From Viridibacillus soli (GTDB taxonomy: Bacteria > Bacillota > Bacilli > Bacillales_A > Planococcaceae): a DNA stretch of 64,000 nucleotides. Below, in pieces: positions 1 to 7,214 of this stretch (its first letter is position 1; each line of letters begins with the position of its first letter). The position numbers and the translations under genes are program-made. Under the pieces are notes generated by a model. It was not told where the DNA came from. It searched no databases and saw only the letters and a program-made list of their open reading frames with translations. The stretch covers positions 1 through 64,000 of the forward strand of contig NZ_JAEOAH010000024.1 in assembly GCF_016612995.1 (NCBI RefSeq), given 5' to 3'.

Positions 1-606
1 CCATCCTTCAAGTCAGCCGTTAAACAAGCATTAAATCGACCTTTCATTATTGCAGACCGTTTCCATTACTGCCGTTATATTTACTGGGGGATGGATGCCG
101 TTCGCCGTCGCATTCAAAAGGAATGGCATGCTTATGATCGTAAAAAATGTAAACGAATGCGCTATGTATTTTATAAAAGAGAAAGCGCACTTAACGAGGC
201 AAAGACTTGGTATTTAGAACGATATAAGAGTATGTCCCCCGAGCTCAAAAGAGCTCATGAATTAAAAGAAAGCTTCTGCGCTTGGTTTGATCAAGCCAAA
301 GAAAATGGCCCTGCTTTCATAAGCAAGACCAAAGAAACACTCTATGCATTTTATAAAGAAGTAGAGGAAGCTAATATTCCAGAGTTTAAAAAGGCCATTA
401 AGACGCTTCAAAATTGGCAGCCTGAAATTTTAAACAGCTTCATTTATCCCTATTCCAACGGGTTTTTAGAAGGCATTAATAATCGGACAAAAGTACTTAA
501 ACGAAACGCTTTCGGCTTTAAGAGTTTTGAAAGATTTCGTGCAAAGATCTTATTATCAAATAAATTTAAAGAAATCGGGGTTCACATCGGTAGCGTGATT
601 TTTTAG
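1..606 (+). CDS. ISL3-family transposase, C-terminal part (5' end outside window)
   Basis: The reading frame is open from base 1, so the 5' part lies outside the window; the first internal Met is at 91. The segment ADRFHYCRYIYWGMDAVRRR near the left edge and the end pattern (SNGFLEGINNRTKVLKR, then FKSFERFRAKILL) are typical of the DDE catalytic-domain C-terminus of ISL3-family transposases, including the late acidic residue in FLEGINN. The enzyme would catalyse cut-and-paste movement of its own IS. A likely terminal inverted repeat starts 2 bases after the stop. Whether the copy is intact cannot be judged here. Confidence 0.85.
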   Translation, partial: PSFKSAVKQALNRPFIIADRFHYCRYIYWGMDAVRRRIQKEWHAYDRKKCKRMRYVFYKRESALNEAKTWYLERYKSMSPELKRAHELKESFCAWFDQAKENGPAFISKTKETLYAFYKEVEEANIPEFKKAIKTLQNWQPEILNSFIYPYSNGFLEGINNRTKVLKRNAFGFKSFERFRAKILLSNKFKEIGVHIGSVIF

Positions 607-607
607 T

Positions 608-631
608 CACCCCAACATTTGACGTTGAACC
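608..631 (+). repeat. putative right terminal inverted repeat of the ISL3 element
   Basis: The 24 bases right after the transposase stop contain CACCCCAACATTTGACG, whose complement (ending ...CAAATGTTGGGGTG) resembles the terminal repeats I associate with ISL3 elements. The matching left end is outside the window, so this is inferred from position and resemblance. Confidence 0.5.
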
Positions 632-653
632 TTTTTTCTTATTATAAACAAAA

Positions 654-700
654 GTACCCCATAGAATAGACTTTTTTAAAGTGTCTATTCTATAGGGTAC
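654..700. repeat. long near-perfect inverted repeat downstream of the IS
   Basis: An 18-base arm starting GTACCCCATAGAATAGAC is repeated inverted with one mismatch around an 11-base loop. Neither strand has a convincing T-run at the correct edge, so it may be a cruciform or weak bidirectional terminator rather than a canonical terminator. Confidence 0.5.
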
Positions 701-707
701 ATTTAAA

Positions 708-757
708 AAATCAGCGGTTTTTTTATTTTAGGGTAAATGAGGAATGTAGAGGAGATT
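708..757 (+). repeat. copy 1 of a ~45-50 bp sequence also found beside the tmRNA fragment
   Basis: The stretch starting AAATCAGCGGTTTTTT, followed by a degenerate GGG-AAAT-AGGA-TACAGAGG pattern, is related to positions 3499-3549. The second copy directly follows the tmRNA 3' fragment, so this copy may mark an older attachment or element boundary. Confidence 0.45.
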
Positions 758-943
758 TGAGCAAACTCTTGTGTTTTATACCATGACAAGAACACATCTT
801 TAATATGGTTCGAATAACATTTCAAAATTTTCTCAGAATCCTGAATATCTATTCTTAATAGTTCATAATAATTTTTTCGAGCTTTTGTCTTTTTTTAATC
901 ACTATACTGTTTTTAATTCTTTTACCAGTTTAAGAATCGAATA

Positions 944-985
944 CTAGACTTGCTCTAAAATAGTAAGGATAATATCGTTCATCAT
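944..985 (-). pseudogene. 13-codon ORF with a strong ribosome binding site, probable gene relic
   Basis: On the minus strand AAGGAGGA lies 6-8 bases before ATGATG, which opens only 13 codons (MMNDIILTILEQV) before a TAG. The same frame continues with a few sense codons and further stops. A near-ideal RBS in front of almost no gene suggests the start of a decayed gene or a tiny leader peptide. The rest of 760-1044 is AT-rich and shows no other gene. Confidence 0.25.
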
Positions 986-1044
986 GGTTAGTCCTCCTTG
1001 TTGCCAACGTCTAATATTTTTGAAAGTGAAAATTTAATAAAAAG

Positions 1045-1082
1045 AACCCTAGTATCCTTTATTTAAAAGGAATCTAGGGTTT
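1045..1082 (-). terminator. terminator of the sigma/anti-sigma operon
   Basis: Imperfect inverted repeat AACCCTAG...CTAGGGTT with an AAGGA/TCCTT inner stem, followed on the minus strand by a T-rich stretch, immediately after the stop of the anti-sigma gene. Confidence 0.75.
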
Positions 1083-1091
1083 ATTTTTTAT

Positions 1092-2507
1092 TTATTGTTG
1101 TCTCAAATCAATCCACCATCTGTCGTTACCCTCCAGATTTTCCATGCTAGTTCCATTATTAAAGATATCTAAAAAGGCAGTGCCCAATTGATCCTCATCT
1201 ACAAAATAACCAATATGTACAACACGTTTTTCATTTGGTTCCAAATCAGGTAGCTTGTAATATGACTTGCCTTCTCCATTTCCATCTAGATAAGCGACTT
1301 CACTACTAGTTTCATCAGAAGTATAGGTCTCTAATTCGAATCTCCAATTCTCACCATTGTCTTTGAGAGAAATAAAGTTTGGTGAAAAATAAAAATCAGA
1401 TATTTTTTTGTCTTCTTTATTTTCTATAGTTACGGTCAAATATAAGAATTTTTTCTGAATCATAGATGTATCAATTAATTCATCTATAGTATTTTTTCCG
1501 TCACCGGATTTATAAGTTTCTCTTTCATAAAAAGGTAATTTTCCAGAATTATTTTGGCTCTCTTCCAACAAATCTGAATGAAAATCATTAAAATCTTTAG
1601 AATCAAATTGCGAAATAGAATCCATTACTTTCGCGTTATTTACAACAAAATCTAATTTATGTTTTTCTCCTCTATTACTAATTTCTACTGGAACTGTTGA
1701 ACCAATTGAGAAAATTCGTTTACTGTCTTTGGACAACTTTTCGGATTTTAAAGCTGCTGCTTCTTCGCCTTCATTCATAAAATTTTTAGCATTATAAACA
1801 GAACTTGGTGTTGCCTGATCTTTTTCAGATTTTACTAAGAAAATCGATGCCAATACTTTTTCCATAACTTGATTGTTAACATCATCACCTACAAATGTTT
1901 CTAAAACATAACCTTCTTCTTCAAATAATAAAAATACTTGTCTGTTATATTCTCCTTCTTTTTTAATTAATGCGCCTTTATGATTTCCGATTTCTATTTT
2001 TTCAGCTTCTAGCGAATTTAAAACTGAAAAATTTGCTTCATCTTCAAGCTTCCATAGAGAAAATGAAAGTCCTCCTTCATTTAAATTATTTTTATAGGAG
2101 TATTTCATACCATCCGAATGCTTTACTTCCACCATATTATCAGGTAAATAACCAATTTCCATTTTTACGTATTCGTATGCATTCTTAGTTTTATCCTCTT
2201 TTTTAATCAAATAATTTGTCTCATAATTTTCTTTATTAATGATTGTAGAGTAAATACTTACTCCTGCATATGTTGTTGTCGGAACAACAATAAATAATAC
2301 TGCTGCCGCCATTATAAGGCGCATACGCTTTTTATGTTGTTTACGTTTCATATTGCCTTGCATTTTAAGTTCATTAAGGAAAATTTGCTTTTTTAGATTA
2401 TATTCCTTAGAAAATTCATGGTGTTCTTCGACATTTTCAAATTCTTCCATAGCAATTTTTTCACTTATTTTTTTCCATTGCTTTTGCTTACTCTTCCAAT
2501 GTCTCAT
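1092..2507 (-). CDS. membrane-anchored anti-sigma factor-like protein (DUF4367-type)
   Basis: A 471-residue protein with a basic cytoplasmic N-terminus (1-60), one transmembrane helix at about 62-82 and a long extracytoplasmic part. Residues 100-230 resemble the DUF4367 domain seen in Bacillus anti-sigma and sporulation-associated proteins; residues 255-470 look like an immunoglobulin-like DUF4352/4179-type domain. The first codons overlap the end of the upstream ECF sigma gene by 20 bases, the usual arrangement for a sigma/anti-sigma pair with translational coupling. It probably sequesters that sigma factor at the membrane until an envelope signal arrives. The role comes from architecture and context; no ZAS zinc motif (HxxxCxxC) is visible. 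Confidence 0.7.
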   Translation of the reverse strand: MRHWKSKQKQWKKISEKIAMEEFENVEEHHEFSKEYNLKKQIFLNELKMQGNMKRKQHKKRMRLIMAAAVLFIVVPTTTYAGVSIYSTIINKENYETNYLIKKEDKTKNAYEYVKMEIGYLPDNMVEVKHSDGMKYSYKNNLNEGGLSFSLWKLEDEANFSVLNSLEAEKIEIGNHKGALIKKEGEYNRQVFLLFEEEGYVLETFVGDDVNNQVMEKVLASIFLVKSEKDQATPSSVYNAKNFMNEGEEAAALKSEKLSKDSKRIFSIGSTVPVEISNRGEKHKLDFVVNNAKVMDSISQFDSKDFNDFHSDLLEESQNNSGKLPFYERETYKSGDGKNTIDELIDTSMIQKKFLYLTVTIENKEDKKISDFYFSPNFISLKDNGENWRFELETYTSDETSSEVAYLDGNGEGKSYYKLPDLEPNEKRVVHIGYFVDEDQLGTAFLDIFNNGTSMENLEGNDRWWIDLRQQ

Positions 2508-3030
2508 ATGTTTTTCCTCCTGTATTTTTAATGATTACTTTTTTTGCTCTTTCATATCTTTTCCGGACTGTTCCTTCACTTATCCCTAATATTTCGGCAG
2601 TTTCTTTTGTCGTTAATTCATAAAATAAAAGATACTTTATTATTTCTTTGTGAATCATTGATAATGTTTCTAATAGTTGATATTGTTGTTCCTTCGTAAT
2701 TAATCGTTGAATTTTTTGCGTCACGTTATCACATGTATCTTCTTGTGGAACTTCTTTAAATTTATTAAACATCTCTATGGATCGTTTATTTGAACGATAA
2801 TAATCAATGGCTTTATTTTTCGTGCTTTTTAATACAAAGCTCTTAGTTTTATGATCTTCTATATCGTTGATTTTATGGATATTTTCCAATAATAAAATAA
2901 AAGTTTCTTGAACAACATCTTCTGCTTGTTGAACATTATGTAAAATAGAATAAGCTACTTGATACATTTTTTGCTCGTATAAATTGTAAAGTTCCTCCAT
3001 AATTTCATAATCATTTGCGGTTGCTTTCAA
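2488..3030 (-). CDS. ECF-type RNA polymerase sigma factor
   Basis: A 180-residue sigma-70 family factor reduced to regions 2 and 4. Region 2 is about residues 15-85 (QAEDVVQETFILLLENIHKI, then SFVLKSTKNKAIDYYRS), and region 4 is about 115-170, with helix-turn-helix LTTKETAEILGISEGTVRKR. The start is a TTG with GGATG upstream; the next in-frame ATG (residue 11) has no ribosome site. First gene of a two-gene operon with the overlapping anti-sigma gene. Such factors direct transcription of small envelope-stress regulons and usually their own operon. No close named subtype is recognised. Confidence 0.9.
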   Translation of the reverse strand: MKATANDYEIMEELYNLYEQKMYQVAYSILHNVQQAEDVVQETFILLLENIHKINDIEDHKTKSFVLKSTKNKAIDYYRSNKRSIEMFNKFKEVPQEDTCDNVTQKIQRLITKEQQYQLLETLSMIHKEIIKYLLFYELTTKETAEILGISEGTVRKRYERAKKVIIKNTGGKTYETLEE

Positions 3031-3075
3031 CTTCTCACATCCTTAATAGTCTTCTCCATTATTCGTTCTAAACTA

Positions 3076-3105
3076 TATAACGAATCTCACATCTATTTTG
3101 TGACA
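3076..3105 (-). promoter_or_regulatory. candidate autoregulated ECF promoter
   Basis: On the minus strand TGTCAC and CGTTAT are 17 bases apart, about 50 bases before the sigma gene. The CGT-type -10 element is common for ECF promoters; the -35 is not the classic TGAAAC, so this is a candidate only. Confidence 0.35.
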
Positions 3106-3412
3106 TTTTTTATCAATCTTTTTCGCGCCTTATTTAGCATTTCAACATCATTCATTTTACTTTAAAAGATAATATTCTTTGATCATTGGATCTTAACTAA
3201 CACTTGAATGACAAAAATCAATCTCAAATCTTACAAATAATAGTTTAGGAAAGTGTTCTTTGAGAAGGGCAGAATTGAGTCAAAAAGAACTTCAATTATT
3301 GAAGCGAGGATGCCAGATAGATGAATCAATAGTGGGTATACTTATAAATTTGGAAGTACCACACCCCCCCCCGACACCACTAGGTTTGAAAACATATGCA
3401 TGAATCCATTTC
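3106..3412. other. intergenic gap, no gene seen
   Basis: AT-rich sequence without a supported gene. It includes a run of nine C residues near 3364-3372, which is unusual for the region and could be a slippage site or a decayed junction. Confidence 0.5.
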
Positions 3413-3483
3413 TTTGCATGGTACACGGATAGAAGCTTGAGTGTTGGAGTTTATGGAAGCGGGTTCGACTCCCGCCATCTCCA
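3413..3483 (+). other. ssrA: 3' fragment of a tmRNA (ssrA) gene, probable attachment-site relic
   Basis: GCGGGTTCGACTCCCGC (3459-3475) is a perfect T-stem/T-loop followed by CATCTCCA, the acceptor 3' strand of tmRNA. About 45 bases before it (GTACACGGATAGAAGCTTGAG) also resemble the tmRNA 3' body. The tag-peptide region and 5' half are absent upstream, so this is not a functional gene. The ssrA 3' end is a classic integration target of tyrosine-recombinase islands, so a displaced copy marks an old attachment site. Reverse translation gives the familiar artefact MAGVEPAS. Confidence 0.75.
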
Positions 3484-3498
3484 TAAAGAAGAAATGAG

Positions 3499-3549
3499 AA
3501 ATCAGCGGTTTTTTGTTTTGGGGAAAATTAGGAGTACAGAGGGGGATTA
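3499..3549 (+). repeat. copy 2 of the ~50 bp tmRNA-flanking sequence
   Basis: AAATCAGCGGTTTTTTG and the following GGGGAAAATTAGGAGTACAG resemble positions 708-757, and this copy sits 15 bases after the tmRNA fragment. The two copies are in the same orientation and bracket the sigma/anti-sigma locus. Confidence 0.45.
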
Positions 3550-3700
3550 CTTTAGTACAATATCCCATTATGATTCGTAGAAACTTTTTAAGTTAATGTG
3601 ATTTTTATATAAAATTTGATATTTTATAGTAAAGTCCAATTGTTTATTAAAAAAATTGAACAAACCTATTAAAAAAACTGTTCTTTCTTTAAAAATTAAA

Positions 3701-3743
3701 AATCCATTTTGAAAAAAACTATTTCAAAATGGATTCCTTTTTA
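3701..3743 (+). terminator. strong terminator without an obvious upstream gene
   Basis: AATCCATTTTGAAA / TTTCAAAATGGATT is a perfect 14-bp stem followed by CCTTTTTATT. No plus-strand gene precedes it; it may have belonged to a lost gene. The rest of 3550-3787 holds nothing recognisable. Confidence 0.7.
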
Positions 3744-3787
3744 TTAGTCTGTAATCAGAGAAAGAGTTAGGTTATTGAAAAAGCATT

Positions 3788-3835
3788 ACTCAATTAAATA
3801 GCGGAATTAAGGAGAATTCCACTATTTGATTGAGT
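3788..3835 (-). terminator. terminator of the nitroreductase gene
   Basis: About 21-bp imperfect stem (ACTCAAT-AAATAG-GGAATT and complement) followed on the minus strand by a T-rich run, 6 bases after the nitroreductase stop. Confidence 0.8.
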
Positions 3836-3840
3836 TTCTC

Positions 3841-4443
3841 TTAATAAAACTTCACAACATCTTCAAAAGGTAAGAATGTTCTTTCACCAGGTTGTTCGTT
3901 TGGCTCACCAAATGGCATTTGTGCTATTAAGCTCCATTCTCCTGGTATACCCCAAGTTTGTTTTACTTCTTCATCTATAATTGGGTTGTAGTGCTGCAGT
4001 GATGCGCCAATTCCTTCAGCCGTTAAAGACATCCATGTTGCGTATTGCAACATTGCACTGCCTTGGTGGGACCAAAATGGGAATTGATCTTTATAGGATG
4101 GCGCATTTTCTTGCATTGTTTTTATTGTTTCTTGGTTTTCGAAGAATAGTACTGTTCCTACTCCATCGCGGAACCCTTGTAATCTTTCTACAGTTGCATC
4201 AAAATTCTCTGCTGGTACACGAGAGCGTAGTGTTTCTTTTACGATATCCCAAAATTTTTCATGTTCATTTTCCATTACTACGACGATACGTCCACTTTGC
4301 ATATTAAATGATGACGGTGCATGTAAAGCTGTTTTTAATAGTTCACTGATTCTTTCTTTTGTAATGTTTTCATTTTTTTTCACCTTACGAATAGAACGAC
4401 GGTTAATAATGGCTTCTTTTAAGTTTGTTGTAGTTAATGACAT
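3841..4443 (-). CDS. nitroreductase family protein (FMN-dependent oxidoreductase)
   Basis: A 200-residue protein with the nitroreductase fold: N-terminal RRSIRK (16-21, FMN phosphate binding), HAPSSFNMQSGR (41-52), the central LQYATWMSLTAEGIGASLQHYNPII segment (about 135-160) and a C-terminal FGEPNEQP loop. Family members are soluble homodimers that reduce nitro compounds, quinones or flavins with NAD(P)H. It resembles the YdgI/YodC group of B. subtilis, but I cannot choose between them. Monocistronic, with its own terminator. It lies next to a DsbA-like gene on the same strand, 151 bases away; both could belong to an electrophile response. Confidence 0.85.
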   Translation of the reverse strand: MSLTTTNLKEAIINRRSIRKVKKNENITKERISELLKTALHAPSSFNMQSGRIVVVMENEHEKFWDIVKETLRSRVPAENFDATVERLQGFRDGVGTVLFFENQETIKTMQENAPSYKDQFPFWSHQGSAMLQYATWMSLTAEGIGASLQHYNPIIDEEVKQTWGIPGEWSLIAQMPFGEPNEQPGERTFLPFEDVVKFY

Positions 4444-4594
4444 TTTAATTCCTCCAAATAAGTTTAATTTTAAAATAATACAAAAAAATATAGATTTTTC
4501 TGACAGAGCAATCTGTTATTTTAAAGTAAGGAAATACTTTGTTTAAATCTAGTATTAGCAATACCCATTTATATCGTATTGCATGCCATCAAAG

Positions 4595-5203
4595 TCATTT
4601 GTTTTCTTTTTTTAATTCTTTATCAATGACTTGTGCTAATCTTTCTTTGCTGGCTAATCCTTGAATCACTTCATCACCAATAATAACTGTTGGAACAGCC
4701 ATAATTTGAGCTTCTTCATAAGCATGTTTTAACGCCTCTTGATGCGCTTCACGATATTTTCGAGATACTAAGGCTTTTCTAAAGTCATCTTTAGAGAGTC
4801 CTACTTCATCAGATAATTGTGTTAATACTTCAATGTCCTCTATGTTTTGTTCCTCTTGGAAAAACGCAGTAAATACTCTATGGTGAAATTCATTTCCTTT
4901 GCCATGTTCTTTTGCAAATTGATATCCCTCGAATGCTAAGTTGGTATATGGGTGAGGAGAAACACGTGGTAAACGCATGTCAACTCCTAGTTTTTTTGCA
5001 GTAGGCAGGATAAAGGAATCCCATGAGCCTAATTTATCAGGTTCATTCCATGGATCAATTTTGGAAGAAGGGCTTGGGCGTAATTCAAATGGCATCCATT
5101 CTACTTCTACATCTTGTTCCTTTGCAATTTCATCTAAAGGACCTTTTCCTAAAAAACAGAATGGACAAATAAAATCCGAATATACTTTAATCTTTACAGT
5201 CAT
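4595..5203 (-). CDS. DsbA family (FrnE-like) oxidoreductase
   Basis: A 202-residue protein of the thioredoxin fold with the helical DsbA insertion. The active-site motif is C13-P-F-C16 directly after the first strand (VYSDFICPFCFLGK), and cis-Pro is in MAVPTVIIGD near 170. No signal peptide, so it is cytoplasmic like the FrnE/2-hydroxychromene-2-carboxylate isomerase-type proteins rather than periplasmic DsbA. Likely a disulfide isomerase/oxidoreductase in thiol stress. The start ATG has TGAGGT upstream. A 29-bp palindrome 33 bases upstream looks like a repressor operator. Confidence 0.85.
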   Translation of the reverse strand: MTVKIKVYSDFICPFCFLGKGPLDEIAKEQDVEVEWMPFELRPSPSSKIDPWNEPDKLGSWDSFILPTAKKLGVDMRLPRVSPHPYTNLAFEGYQFAKEHGKGNEFHHRVFTAFFQEEQNIEDIEVLTQLSDEVGLSKDDFRKALVSRKYREAHQEALKHAYEEAQIMAVPTVIIGDEVIQGLASKERLAQVIDKELKKENK

Positions 5204-5235
5204 CTTAAATTACCTCACTTTTTTATTATTAGCAC

Positions 5236-5264
5236 AAACATGTAACCAATTAAGTTACATGTTT
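5236..5264. promoter_or_regulatory. perfect palindrome upstream of the dsbA-like gene (candidate operator)
   Basis: AAACATGTAAC and GTTACATGTTT form an 11-bp perfect inverted repeat around 7 bases, 33 bases before the DsbA-like start. The GTAAC/GTTAC half sites recall operators of redox-sensing HxlR/MarR regulators. No T-run follows, so it is more likely an operator than a terminator. Confidence 0.5.
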
Positions 5265-5478
5265 ATTAAAAAAATATGCTTAACCTATAATATAGAATAC
5301 ATTTGTATTCTTACACCTTTACTGAGAATAATGTATTTGATCTTGTAGTGATGTAACAAAGTATTCCATCACTTCCTACGATATTCTGGAGTATAAACAG
5401 ACAATGATTTTGTTCAAGACAGATAAAATATGAACAGCAATTGCAAATCGCCTACTAATATTAAAATTTAACCTCCCT
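5265..5478. other. intergenic stretch with no gene
   Basis: AT-rich sequence between two palindromes. It contains GAATACATTTGTATTC (a smaller inverted repeat near 5296) but no supported reading frame on either strand. Confidence 0.4.
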
Positions 5479-5501
5479 GTTGTAACTATTATAGTTACAA
5501 C
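5479..5501. promoter_or_regulatory. perfect 23-bp palindrome, second candidate operator
   Basis: GTTGTAACTA / TAGTTACAAC is a perfect 10-bp inverted repeat around TTA. It shares the GTAAC/GTTAC core with the palindrome at 5236-5264, suggesting the same regulator. A GGGAGG on the minus strand (5472-5478) follows directly, but no reading frame starts after it, as if the controlled gene was lost. Confidence 0.5.
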
Positions 5502-5671
5502 TTAAACGAAAGTCAAATATTTATTTTTGTGTCTAAATAGTTCTTTAGTGATCACACCTCTTATTGTAGGGGAAATAAAAAGTCTCCATTAGAGCGATTA
5601 AATTGAGTACATATAGAGAAAGCTGTAGACACGATTTAAACCGACTAAAGAGGAAGGTTAGGTGGCTACCT

Positions 5672-5887
5672 ATGGAACTAGAGAAAATATTATATTGCTA
5701 CAATTGCAAAGAGGAAACAGTGTATCAAAAAAAACGGAGTAATAATACGTATATGGATAGTCATTGCCGTGAATGCGGATGTTTTGAATGGCAGAATCGA
5801 GCAGTAGAAAGTGAAGCTAAGAAATGGGCAGAGTTTAATTTAGAAAAAGGGATACCAGATTATGAGGAAGTACAGAAAATTATTTAA
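5672..5887 (+). CDS. small zinc-ribbon-like hypothetical protein
   Basis: A 71-residue protein if the ATG at 5672 is used; AGGTGG lies 6 bases before it, whereas the longer frame starts with an unsupported TTG at 5603. It has two CxxC knuckles (YNCKEE preceded by CY, and CRECGC), i.e. CYNC...CRECGC, compatible with a zinc ribbon, followed by an acidic helix. I do not recognise a named family. Monocistronic; the nearest downstream terminator (5988-6029) is shared with the convergent gene. Confidence 0.55.
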   Translation: MELEKILYCYNCKEETVYQKKRSNNTYMDSHCRECGCFEWQNRAVESEAKKWAEFNLEKGIPDYEEVQKII

Positions 5888-5987
5888 TCGGATTGGTAAA
5901 GTAGAGGGCAGACATTGCTTTATATGGAGTAATGTTTTCGTAAAGATTGTTGCTTCTATAAAGAATAGGGTTCAACACAACAGAAAA

Positions 5988-6029
5988 CCAGAGTTAATTA
6001 CAAAATAGGTACTTGTAGATTAACTCTGG
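5988..6029. terminator. bidirectional terminator between convergent genes
   Basis: CCAGAGTTAAT and ATTAACTCTGG form an 11-bp stem with T-rich sequence on both sides, serving the small zinc-ribbon gene and the minus-strand gene at 6036. Confidence 0.7.
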
Positions 6030-6035
6030 CTTTTA

Positions 6036-6575
6036 TTATTTGTAAATCCTAGAAAGAATATTTATTTCAAATGTCGTTACATCAAGTTCTAACTCTATTT
6101 TACTGTCCACGATTCCAAGTTCCTCACAACTTATAGATAATGTATTTTCTGACCAACCATTAAATTTAATCATATCAATTGCTATTGGAATGTATAAGAG
6201 TTGCCTATCATTAATAGTTTTACCTATTATTTCAATATTGTAATAATCAGTAATTATGAAATCACCAAAGGGTGTTACTGTTAAATCTTGATATGTGTTT
6301 ATTGACTCATATTCAGTCATTTCGCCACTTACACAATCAATTTGAAATAGATAATCAAAAGTAGCAACTAGAACCTTATTATGCTTACTAGATAATGCAA
6401 CTGCTTGTTGTGCCCCTCTAAATTGACCGCACCATTCATTATAATTCTCATCTTCGAATTTGATCCAAGTCCAATCTTGAGAATTCCACGGATTTGAAAT
6501 GTCATAAATCCTTTCTTTGAATTGTCCCGAATATGGTTGTTCTATTATTTCAGCTTTGGTTATCAATCCGTTCAC
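6036..6575 (-). CDS. hypothetical protein, possible beta-propeller-like fold
   Basis: A 179-residue soluble protein with no signal or membrane segment. Short strands with aromatic-rich turns (WNSQDWTWIKF, VALSSKHNKVLVATFDYLFQID, LTVTPFGDFIITDYYNIEIIG) suggest repeated beta sheets like those of propeller blades. I do not recognise the family, and no catalytic motif is visible. Its codon use is AT-rich like the surrounding accessory region. The ATG start at 6575 has only a weak purine stretch (GGAAGG) upstream. Confidence 0.6.
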   Translation of the reverse strand: MNGLITKAEIIEQPYSGQFKERIYDISNPWNSQDWTWIKFEDENYNEWCGQFRGAQQAVALSSKHNKVLVATFDYLFQIDCVSGEMTEYESINTYQDLTVTPFGDFIITDYYNIEIIGKTINDRQLLYIPIAIDMIKFNGWSENTLSISCEELGIVDSKIELELDVTTFEINILSRIYK

Positions 6576-7001
6576 CTTCCAAAGTAAGTATGTGTTATCC
6601 CTTATTTATTTTGACTGTCCTTTATTGCAATAGCAACAATCTTTGAGAAAACAGCCTTCTTTTTTTAGCGCCTGAAGCCTCGAGCTATTTTTTATTTACA
6701 TAGATTGTATGTGGGGAAAGATATACATCTTGTTTGCTTAAAACAAGAACATCTTTCAAATGATCCTTTTTTAACAAGGCGGATACTAAAGAAAAAGTTG
6801 CCCTATTCGATATTTTTGTTATGCCAAAAGCCTATTATTAAAGTTCAATGTTGAATGAATCAAAATCATTTATTTCAATAATAATTAAATCATTTGAATG
6901 TGACTTAAAGTCCATAAGTGATTGGAAGCGTTATCTTTAAAATATTGATTGTCAACAAGCGAAAAAATCCATACAATTAGACAGAACGGAGGTATCTCTA
7001 C
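6576..7001. other. intergenic gap, no intact gene
   Basis: About 425 AT-rich bases without a supported gene. A hairpin of CTTGTTT/AAACAAG type lies near 6729-6750. The only coding trace is the collapsed gene that starts at 7002. Confidence 0.5.
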
Positions 7002-7142
7002 ATGAAACAAGCTTATTTATCCAACGGTTTTCTGTTCAGTTTAGGCAATCTATTTGTCGATGGAGTAATTAAACAGAATGATATAATTGCCACTACGGAG
7101 CAAGAAGTAGCGGAGGCTTTCGAAATGCACTATTCTCCATAA
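7002..7142 (+). pseudogene. nucleoside 2-deoxyribosyltransferase, internally deleted relic
   Basis: ATG at 7002 is preceded by CGGAGG at proper spacing and opens 46 codons. The N-terminal KQAYLSNGFLFSLG resembles the N-terminus of nucleoside 2-deoxyribosyltransferases (pattern YLANGLFS-GDR), while residues 16 on (NLFVDGVIKQNDIIATTEQE) resemble their C-terminus (NLFVVGLIKQNG-IV). The enzyme is normally about 150-160 residues, so roughly 110 residues are missing in frame, including the catalytic Asp and Glu. It is therefore most likely a dead gene that keeps start, stop and frame. Confidence 0.5.
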
Positions 7143-7214
7143 TTTTAATGGTTTTTACCTCTTATAATTATTTGAAATTACTAGGTTACCATTAAAAAGG
7201 AGTTTATTTAGATT

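Noticed and set aside
3380-3568. 62-codon minus-strand ORF (MGYCTKV...MAGVEPAS)
   Set aside because: It is the antisense of the tmRNA 3' fragment, a well-known annotation artefact.
5603-5671. TTG-initiated extension of the zinc-ribbon protein
   Set aside because: No ribosome site at the TTG; AGGTGG supports ATG 5672.
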